A stretch of DNA of 11,468 bases from Gammaproteobacteria bacterium (GTDB lineage Bacteria > Pseudomonadota > Gammaproteobacteria > Steroidobacterales > Steroidobacteraceae), in NCBI GenBank assembly GCA_003162555.1, contig PMNQ01000073.1, positions 1,717 to 13,184 of the forward strand, given 5' to 3'. Positions 6,336-11,468 of this stretch are shown in pieces. Positions within the stretch are counted from its first letter, which is position 1. Each line of letters starts with the position of its first letter. The notes below the pieces were generated by a model that worked only from the letters and a program-made list of their open reading frames with translations, searched no databases and had not been told where the DNA came from. A program made the translations under genes and the position numbers.

Positions 6336-7635
6336 ATGCGCGAATCAGTCCGTCGAGACGTTTGGCGCCCTCACTGTCAGGAAACACCACCGCGTTCAAT
6401 TCGCGATCAGAGATCCCGAGCTGCGCGTGCAGCAGTGCTTTCATCGGTGAACGCAGATCGAGCGTGGGCCGAAGGTCGCGTCCTTCATAGAGCGCACGGG
6501 CTCCAAGCCCCGGCCAGTCTGCCAGCACCCGGCCGCCTGCGACCGCGCCGCCCACGACGAAGGCGGCCGAGCCGGTGCCGTGGTCGGTGCCGCGCGTGCC
6601 ATTGGTCGCCGCGGTGCGCCCAAACTCGGTCGCCAGCAGTACCGCAGTGTTGCGCCAGGCGGGCCCAAGTGCCGCGCGGAATTCGCGCAGGCCCGCATCG
6701 AGCGCCGCAAGGCGTTGCGCCAGCTGGCCCTGCGCGCCGCCTTCGTTGGCGTGCGTATCCCAGCCGGTTGTTTCCATGACCGCCACGCGCGGCCCGTCAT
6801 CTCGACGCAGGAAGCTGGCCATCGCGCGCACTGTCTCGAGATAGCGTGCCGCGCCACCGCGCTGTGCGCCGGCACCGGCACCGGCGCCGGCCTGGTCGCC
6901 GGCAACCGCAGGTGCGGGCGCTGCCATCATCTCGTTCGACTGCGATTGTCCTGCGGTGGCGATCGCGTCGCTGGCGAGTGCGTCGGCGAGACGCTGGCTC
7001 AGCGTCGGATTCGTCGAGTACAGGTCGGCAACACGCTGCAGCGTGTCCTCACTGAGGCCGGCGAGTTTCGACGGTGACCACGACGCCACCTCCGCCGGCC
7101 CGCGCATGACCAGCGGGACATTGGCGCCGAGCGCGATGCCGAGGCTCGCGGATCGCGCATCCTTGAGCGCCAGCGCACGATTCAGCCACCCGCTCTCGGA
7201 AGCGTGCGGAAGCAAAACGCCGCTCTCGAGCACATCCTGCCCGTCGAAATGCGAACGCTCCCGATAGGGTGTCGCGGCTGCGTGCAGCACCGCCAGTTCG
7301 CCGCCAGCGAAACACTCGTGCATGAATGCCAGGCTCGGATGCAACGCGAACAGATTGTCGAGTTTCAATCCCCCACCAGCAGCACCTGGCGGCGGTACGG
7401 CCAGCGCTTCGCGCAGGGAGGCGTAGGCGGAATCGCCGTAGGGCGGCACCGCACAGAGTCCGTCGAGCGCGCCGCGCATGATGATGAACACGACGCGCCC
7501 GTCCGCACCGCTCCCCGGAGCGCCAAAGGCGAGCCGCGTGGTCCACAGCGCTCCACCGGTAAGACTCGCGGCCGCGAGTGCGCCGGCACCAGCGGCACCC
7601 TGACTGAGAAATCGGCGTCTGGTGATATGTGTCAT
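6334..7635 (-). CDS. DUF1501 family protein, Tat-exported
   Basis: This 433-residue protein begins with a twin-arginine signal: TRRRFLSQ (5-12) then an Ala/Gly-rich hydrophobic stretch to about residue 38, so it is expected to leave the cytoplasm folded. DUF1501 landmarks follow: RGALDGL (54-60), SHFDGQD (128-134), GWDTHANEGG (291-300), TEFGRT (336-341) and GTDHGTG (349-355). The Asp/His-rich motifs fit the family's reported relation to the alkaline phosphatase/sulfatase superfamily, but no reaction is established. A flexible Ala/Gly segment (247-260) interrupts the middle. It follows a DUF1800 gene by 32 bp; these two families are regularly adjacent in Proteobacteria and Planctomycetes and are thought to act together. 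The ATG at 7635 has GGAG about 10 bp upstream. Lengths and motifs look intact. Confidence 0.94.
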   Translation of the reverse strand: MTHITRRRFLSQGAAGAGALAAASLTGGALWTTRLAFGAPGSGADGRVVFIIMRGALDGLCAVPPYGDSAYASLREALAVPPPGAAGGGLKLDNLFALHPSLAFMHECFAGGELAVLHAAATPYRERSHFDGQDVLESGVLLPHASESGWLNRALALKDARSASLGIALGANVPLVMRGPAEVASWSPSKLAGLSEDTLQRVADLYSTNPTLSQRLADALASDAIATAGQSQSNEMMAAPAPAVAGDQAGAGAGAGAQRGGAARYLETVRAMASFLRRDDGPRVAVMETTGWDTHANEGGAQGQLAQRLAALDAGLREFRAALGPAWRNTAVLLATEFGRTAATNGTRGTDHGTGSAAFVVGGAVAGGRVLADWPGLGARALYEGRDLRPTLDLRSPMKALLHAQLGISDRELNAVVFPDSEGAKRLDGLIRA

Positions 7636-7667
7636 GGTTGAAATTCTCCGTCGCGGCGTGCTGCAGC

Positions 7668-9107
7668 TCAGCGCCGCATGAATTCCGGGCTGGCCATCAA
7701 CAGGGTCAACGCCTGCGTACCGCTTTCAGCACGGGCGATCGCCACGCGCGTGTGATTGCTCAGTGTCGCACCCAGCGCCTGCGGGGCGAGCTCCGCCGCC
7801 GCGACGCGCGTGCCAATGCGCTGGGACACCTGGTCGGCCCATTCGAGCCGCTTCAGGAGCGATGCAGAACCGTCCCAGTCCGCGGCGCGATCGGGCCAGC
7901 CGGCCGGCGAACCGGGCGAAAAATTGCGTTGCCCCAGCAATTCGAACGGCGCTATCGCCTTCGGACCGTCGGGTACGGGCAGCTGCAGCGCGCGCCAGCT
8001 GGAGTAAATGTAATCGGATGGTGTCTTGTACTTGGACAGTGGCTCCGACCAGGCCTCGGGCGCATCAATCAGCGCGCGGTACACGCTGGGCAGATCACCC
8101 GAAGTGGCGAGGAACACCCGCGCCACGCGATCGACGGCCGTCTGAGGCGGCTCATCGGCAATGAAGTGCCGGCACAGTTTTGTGGCGAGGTGCTGCGCGG
8201 TTTCAGGCAAGGCGGCAAGGTCCTGCAACACGGCGACCCCCTGCTGGTACCCGGATTCTCGGTAGCTGCGGCCCAGCAGGTGCCGCGTGCCCGGTTCGTG
8301 CAGGGCCTCGCGAAAATAATAGCGCCCCGGTTCACCGCCGCGCAGTCTCCCCTGCCCGCCGCCGATGGACCAGCCGCTGATCACCTTGGCAAATTCCGTG
8401 ACATCGGCCTGCGTGTAACCGCCATTCACACCGAGCGTGTGCAGCTCGAGAATTTCACGCGCCAGATTTTCGTTGATGCCGATTTTCTGCCGCGGAGCGC
8501 TGAATCCGAAGCCGCGCCGCGAGAGCTTGCGCGCCGCGTCGGAATTCGGACCCACCGACTGGGCATTGTCCAGGTACAGCAGCATGGCCGGATGCTGCTC
8601 GACAGCCAGCAGCAGATCCTGGAACGAACCGAGCACGTGTGGACGTATCGCCTCGCGCTCAAACGCGCCGGCGATGCCGAGCACGGCCTGCTTGTCGACC
8701 GAGACCGCGAAGTGGTTGCTCCAGAAATGCACCAGCCTTTCGAGCATGGGCCGTTCGGTCGCTACGCCGGAACGCACCCGTGCGACGGCATCGTCGATAT
8801 AGATGGGTCGCAGCAGGGCCGGTAGTTTCTGCAGCGCGGCCTGCGTTGCCGCATCGTTGGGTGCGTCGTTGGGCACCTCGCCGGCGATGCGCTGCTTGAA
8901 TTCCTTGCGCTCCATGCGCAGCTGCACCTCGCGCTCGATCACATCGGCGCTGGCGGGGAGATTGGCGTCAACCAGGAGCGGCGCGGCGCCGGTGAGTTGC
9001 GCGCGCAGCGCACCGCGCGGATCGGCGGCAATACGCTCGATTTCGCCCGGACGTGCCCCGAGGCCGAAGCGATTGGCCGCGATTGCGGCTGCAATGGTAT
9101 CCGCCAT
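7668..9107 (-). CDS. DUF1800 family protein
   Basis: This 479-residue protein has a full set of DUF1800 blocks: ANRFGLGARPGE (11-22) near the N-terminus, then LVHFWSNHFAVS, AFEREAIRPHVLGSFQD, HPAMLLYLDNAQSVGPNS, NENLAREILELHTLGV and GGYTQADVTEFAKVISGW in the middle, and LMASPEFMRR at the very end. The function of the family is unknown. Members are often exported and paired with DUF1501, as here. No clear signal peptide precedes the conserved start, so export, if any, may depend on the Tat-signal-bearing DUF1501 partner. I place the start at ATG 9107; a TTG at 9158 directly follows an in-frame stop and would add 17 unremarkable residues. Upstream of the ATG no Shine-Dalgarno sequence is seen (CTCAAAA precedes it). 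The 133-bp inverted repeat begins 53 bp upstream, within or next to the expected promoter region. Confidence 0.93.
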   Translation of the reverse strand: MADTIAAAIAANRFGLGARPGEIERIAADPRGALRAQLTGAAPLLVDANLPASADVIEREVQLRMERKEFKQRIAGEVPNDAPNDAATQAALQKLPALLRPIYIDDAVARVRSGVATERPMLERLVHFWSNHFAVSVDKQAVLGIAGAFEREAIRPHVLGSFQDLLLAVEQHPAMLLYLDNAQSVGPNSDAARKLSRRGFGFSAPRQKIGINENLAREILELHTLGVNGGYTQADVTEFAKVISGWSIGGGQGRLRGGEPGRYYFREALHEPGTRHLLGRSYRESGYQQGVAVLQDLAALPETAQHLATKLCRHFIADEPPQTAVDRVARVFLATSGDLPSVYRALIDAPEAWSEPLSKYKTPSDYIYSSWRALQLPVPDGPKAIAPFELLGQRNFSPGSPAGWPDRAADWDGSASLLKRLEWADQVSQRIGTRVAAAELAPQALGATLSNHTRVAIARAESGTQALTLLMASPEFMRR

Positions 9108-9160
9108 TTTTGAGACAACGCGCTGTTTGACAAATCGTTGACCGGAGCCGCCGGCCAACT

Positions 9161-9293
9161 AGGGCCTGTTCACACTCAATACGTCGATGCGTTGCTGCTC
9201 CCTCATGTACATCAAGTACATATCAGTCGTCGCGCCTTGCCCGGCACAGAATCGGGCACGGCCGCATCGACGCATTGAGTGTGAACAGGCCCT
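9161..9293. repeat. 133-bp inverted-repeat element (MITE-like or large REP-like)
   Basis: The outer arms 9161-9191 and 9263-9293 are reverse complements at 30 of 31 positions, both beginning AGGGCCTGTTCACACTCAAT when read inward. The one mismatch (A9181) would be a G-U pair in a minus-strand transcript. Between the arms are two more hairpins: ATGTAC/GTACAT with loop ATCAA (9205-9221) and TGCCCG/CGGGCA with a 9-nt loop (9238-9258). No open reading frame of note lies inside, and no flanking target-site duplication is obvious. From memory, similar palindromes containing paired GTACA boxes recur in gammaproteobacterial genomes, but I cannot verify copy number here. It lies in the intergenic region between the divergent DUF1800 gene and the small plus-strand gene. 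Confidence 0.8.
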
Positions 9294-9438
9294 CGACCAT
9301 AGGTCATCGCCAGGCCAGGACCGGATTACATTCCGTTCAGGTCGGTCAGCGTCTTCCAGCCTGTGACGTTGCTAACACCTGTAGAGCCGGCAATCCGGCT
9401 GAATAGGCCCCAAGTAAACCGACGCCCAAGGAGTTGTT
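9294..9438 (+). promoter_or_regulatory. Leader and ribosome binding site of the small exported-protein gene
   Basis: This stretch contains no gene. The ribosome binding site AAGGAG (9428-9433) lies 5 bp before the ATG at 9439 and is the strongest in the window, clearly fixing that start. A small hairpin, AGCCGG/CCGGCT with a CAAT loop (9385-9400), stands in the probable 5' leader. It has no U-run, so it is more likely an mRNA stability or regulatory structure than a terminator. I see no convincing -35/-10 pair. Confidence 0.5.
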
Positions 9439-9777
9439 ATGTTCAAGTCCACACGGATCATCCTGACCACGGTCACGGCCATCGTTTCGCTGGCCTGCTT
9501 CACGGCCACGGCCAGCGCGGAGACCGCCTGGCAGAAAGCGCATCCGCGCCGCACCGAGGTCAATCATCGCCTGGCCAACCAGGACCGCCGTATCCACAAG
9601 GAAGTGAAGGAAGGCGAGATGACCCATGCGCAGGCCGCAAACCTCCACAAGGACGATCACCAGATCCGTCAGGAAGAGCGTGATATGGCGAGCCAGAATG
9701 GCGGCCACATCACCAAGCAGGAAAAGCGCACGCTGAACCAGCAGGAAAACGCAGTCAGCAAGCAGATCGGCAAGTAG
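9439..9777 (+). CDS. Small exported charged protein with a degenerate internal repeat
   Basis: This 112-residue protein has a clear Sec signal peptide (1-27: lysine and arginine near the start, a hydrophobic core, ASA cleavage site), leaving about 85 mainly helical, very hydrophilic residues in the periplasm. Two segments share the pattern R/Q-I-x-x-E ... G-x-M/I-T-x-x-Q/E-x-x-x-L: RIHKEVKEGEMTHAQAANL (51-69) and 75-99, the latter with a 5-residue insertion ending NGGHITKQEKRTL. The G-x-I-T-x-x-x-E end resembles the second half of an EF-hand loop, but the acidic Ca2+ ligands at loop positions 1, 3 and 5 are missing, so metal binding is unproven. I recall similar unnamed proteins in Beta- and Gammaproteobacteria; the function is unknown. 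It is monocistronic, the only plus-strand gene, with a strong ribosome binding site, and converges on the permease gene. Confidence 0.85.
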   Translation: MFKSTRIILTTVTAIVSLACFTATASAETAWQKAHPRRTEVNHRLANQDRRIHKEVKEGEMTHAQAANLHKDDHQIRQEERDMASQNGGHITKQEKRTLNQQENAVSKQIGK

Positions 9778-9798
9778 TCGCCGGTTCGTTCAGATGAA

Positions 9799-9838
9799 CT
9801 GACCGGCACGGTAGCAATTGAGATCCCGTGCCGGTCAG
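9799..9838. terminator. Strong hairpin between convergent genes, probable bidirectional terminator
   Basis: CTGACCGGCACGG (9799-9811) pairs perfectly with 9826-9838 around a 14-nt loop. It starts 22 bp after the small gene's stop and runs into the stop codon of the permease gene (9835-9837). Placement between convergent genes suggests termination in both directions. Neither strand has the U-run of a classical intrinsic terminator, so it may instead work with Rho or protect 3' ends. Confidence 0.6.
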
Positions 9839-11241
9839 ACCTGCTTACCGATGCCGAGCGCCGCATCGCTCGCCGCAATCGCGGCTGATTCCCGGGCCGG
9901 ATCGAATGATCGCGATAGCCACAGATAAACGGCCGCGGATACGACCAGCCCCACCAGCCAGCCGATGTCGACACCGCCCAGCGCGCGTGCCGCGGGCCCC
10001 ATGTAGTAATTCGGTAGCACCAGGAACGGCATCGTCGAAGCGAAGCCGACGCCGTAGGCGGCAAGACCGCGCACCGACCAGACACCATAAATGCCGTGCG
10101 GCATGAACAGCTGCGTGATCGCATAGCGCCCGCGCCGGACGAAAAAGTAATCCACGAGGTTCACCGCGGTCCACGGCACCAGCAGATACAGCATCATCGT
10201 CAGCACCGCGTACACCAGTTCGATCGAGTCACCGCGGACGAAAAAAGAAATCGCCAGCCAGACGAGCGCAAGCACCGTGATGACAGCGATACGCAGTCGG
10301 CCGGTCGGACGCAGCTCCACAAAAGAACTGATCCCCGTGACAACGGTCAGCATGCCGCTGTAGGCGTTGAGTCCCATCGTCGCCACCAGCGCCACGACGG
10401 AAGCCATCGCCAGCAGCGTGCCAAAGCCTGCGACCAGCGAGTTGCCGGCGTCGTAGAGCGCGACCAGGCCGTCGCTGGCGCCGAGGCGCGTGGCCAGCCA
10501 CGCACCCAACGCAATGAGCCAGATCGCCGAGGTGGACGCCCCGGCAAATACAGCCGCAATGATGTTGCGCGGCCGGGTGTCATAGGGCAGGTAGCGCGAG
10601 TAGTCCGACACCGACGGCGCGTAGGTGATGTTGTAGCTTGCACTCGCGGCGAACTGCGCGGCAAATGCAACCCAGACGAATTTGCCGGACTGCGGGTGGC
10701 TCACCGGCACGCGCCCGAAGATGATCGCCAGCGTCAGCAGCGTGTACAGCGGCAGTCCCAGCGCGAAGCACCAGCGGAAAATGCGGTGCAGCCAGTCGTG
10801 GCCATAGATCGCGAGCACCGCCGAGGCGACGGCCGCGACGATCGCGACGGCGCGTTCGTTCCAACCGAGTATCCCGTGCAGGCCATTCGCAGTCAGCACC
10901 GTGTCGGCGACGTTGAAGCCGATGAAGGTGAGCAGCGTGCCGATCAGCACCAGCGTGACGCCGCGATAGCCGAACTGCGCGCGCGACTGGATCATCTGCG
11001 GCAGGCCGAGTTCGACACCTTGCGAAGCGTGAAACGCGACGAACACCGTGCCGAACAGGATCCCGAGCGCACCGGCCAGCGCGGTATAGCCCCAGCCCAG
11101 CCCCATGCCCGGACCAACAAAGCCGATGGCGATCGTGAAGAAATGGAAATTGCCGAGGAACCAGAACGGCACCTGGTCGATCACGCGCCCGTGCCGCTCG
11201 TCACGGGCGACGTAGTCGATGGACTTGGTCTCAATCGCCAC
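9835..11241 (-). CDS. NCS1-family purine/cytosine-type permease
   Basis: This 468-residue inner-membrane protein has about 12 hydrophobic segments. The NCS1 signature PQMIQSRAQFGYRG lies at 81-94, following FWFLGNFHFFTIAIGFVGPG (26-45), which matches the family's first transmembrane segment. Known members (CodB, PucI, Mhp1 and relatives) co-transport cytosine, purines, allantoin, hydantoins or thiamine precursors with H+ or Na+; the precise substrate cannot be read here. The start is GTG at 11241, supported by a GGGAGG ribosome binding site a few bases upstream. It follows the formate-tetrahydrofolate ligase stop by 32 bp in the same direction, so it may be co-transcribed. The link would be one-carbon units and purine turnover (inference). 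The stop codon sits inside the terminator-like hairpin. Confidence 0.92.
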   Translation of the reverse strand: MAIETKSIDYVARDERHGRVIDQVPFWFLGNFHFFTIAIGFVGPGMGLGWGYTALAGALGILFGTVFVAFHASQGVELGLPQMIQSRAQFGYRGVTLVLIGTLLTFIGFNVADTVLTANGLHGILGWNERAVAIVAAVASAVLAIYGHDWLHRIFRWCFALGLPLYTLLTLAIIFGRVPVSHPQSGKFVWVAFAAQFAASASYNITYAPSVSDYSRYLPYDTRPRNIIAAVFAGASTSAIWLIALGAWLATRLGASDGLVALYDAGNSLVAGFGTLLAMASVVALVATMGLNAYSGMLTVVTGISSFVELRPTGRLRIAVITVLALVWLAISFFVRGDSIELVYAVLTMMLYLLVPWTAVNLVDYFFVRRGRYAITQLFMPHGIYGVWSVRGLAAYGVGFASTMPFLVLPNYYMGPAARALGGVDIGWLVGLVVSAAVYLWLSRSFDPARESAAIAASDAALGIGKQV

Positions 11242-11273
11242 GCGCCCTCCCGCCCGGCGGCCTCGCCGGAGGG

Positions 11274-11468
11274 CTAGAACATGCCTACTACGTTGCCTTT
11301 TTCATCGAGATCGATGTTGTTGGAGGCTGGAGCGGCCGGCAGGCCGGGCATCGTCATGATGTCGCCGCAGATCATCACGATGAATTCCGCGCCGGCCGCA
11401 AGCCGCACTTCGCGGATGTTGACCACGTGTCCGCTCGGCGCGCCGCGCAGCTTCGGATCGGTCGAGAA
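11274..11468 (-). CDS. fhs: Formate-tetrahydrofolate ligase, C-terminal fragment (5' end off the window)
   Basis: Only the last 64 codons and a TAG stop are present; the gene continues beyond the right edge. The visible end contains [14 protein letters not shown], then [20 protein letters not shown] and a final [10 protein letters not shown], which is the characteristic C-terminus of this enzyme (typically [21 protein letters not shown]). The enzyme joins formate to tetrahydrofolate using ATP to give 10-formyl-THF, used for purine and fMet-tRNA synthesis or for one-carbon assimilation. The NCS1 permease follows 32 bp downstream. Nothing suggests truncation other than the window edge. Confidence 0.93.
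   Translation of the reverse strand, partial: FSTDPKLRGAPSGHVVNIREVRLAAGAEFIVMICGDIMTMPGLPAAPASNNIDLDEKGNVVGMF

Noticed and set aside
5645..6490. Plus-strand open frame of 281 codons over the SDR gene
   Set aside because: It is a Ser/Arg/Pro-rich shadow of the SDR, which carries an intact cofactor motif and catalytic tetrad on the minus strand.
7629..8825. Long plus-strand open frame antisense to the DUF1800 gene (about 398 codons)
   Set aside because: It mirrors the third-position GC bias of the real gene, its product is rich in Arg/Gln/His with no recognisable motif, and the opposite strand has clear DUF1800 blocks throughout.
9161..9293. Reading the inverted repeat as a CRISPR unit, attachment site or intrinsic terminator
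   Set aside because: There is one copy only, no spacer array or integrase nearby, no adjacent tRNA and no U-run after the arms; it also lies at the 5' side of both flanking genes, where a terminator is not expected.
9439..9777. Calling the small exported protein a calcium-binding EF-hand protein
   Set aside because: Only the G-x-I-T-x-x-x-E half of a loop is present; loop positions 1, 3 and 5 lack the acidic ligands.
10096..11277. Plus-strand open frame of about 393 codons opposite the permease
   Set aside because: Its product is an Arg/Gln/Asp/His-rich low-complexity sequence typical of antisense to a hydrophobic GC-rich gene; the permease on the other strand has the NCS1 signature.

Overview
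The window is 11.5 kb of GC-rich, tightly packed proteobacterial DNA. It carries eleven protein-coding genes, ten on the minus strand and one small gene on the plus strand; the outermost two are cut by the window edges. No rRNA, tRNA, CRISPR array, transposase or phage gene is visible. Gene content (a XanB2-type chorismatase beside a halogenase-like flavoprotein, MipA/OmpV, a DUF1800/DUF1501 pair, a vSGLT-like symporter) suggests a gammaproteobacterium near Xanthomonadales, Steroidobacterales or Nevskiales. That placement is inference from gene content only.

Right end (9835-11468, minus): the last 64 codons of formate-tetrahydrofolate ligase (fhs) are followed after 32 bp by an NCS1-family nucleobase permease. 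Together they suggest one-carbon/purine metabolism. A strong hairpin at 9799-9838 separates the permease from a convergent small plus-strand gene (9439-9777) for an exported, charged, helical protein built on a degenerate internal repeat.

Middle (9108-9438): mostly non-coding. Its main feature is a 133-bp inverted-repeat element (9161-9293) with 31-bp arms matching at 30 of 31 positions and two smaller hairpins inside.

Left of that, a minus-strand operon runs DUF1800 (7668-9107), a Tat-exported DUF1501 protein (6334-7635), an SDR/FabG-like reductase (5521-6267) and an EntD-type phosphopantetheinyl transferase (4825-5514). After a 130-bp gap with a plausible promoter comes a vSGLT-like Na+/sugar symporter (3132-4694). 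Then follow a flavin-dependent halogenase-like enzyme (1737-3059), an FkbO/Hyg5/XanB2-family chorismatase (698-1726) and a MipA/OmpV outer-membrane protein (1-689, cut), spaced by only 10 and 8 bp.

The most interesting reading is that the chorismatase makes a hydroxybenzoate from chorismate, the halogenase-like enzyme halogenates it or a derivative, and the nearby reductase and phosphopantetheinyl transferase serve carrier-protein-bound chain building, as in xanthomonadin-type aryl polyene pathways. No ketosynthase, acyl carrier protein, dehydratase or ligase lies inside the window. It would therefore show only part of such a pathway, and the sugar symporter and the DUF1800/DUF1501 pair are not explained by it.
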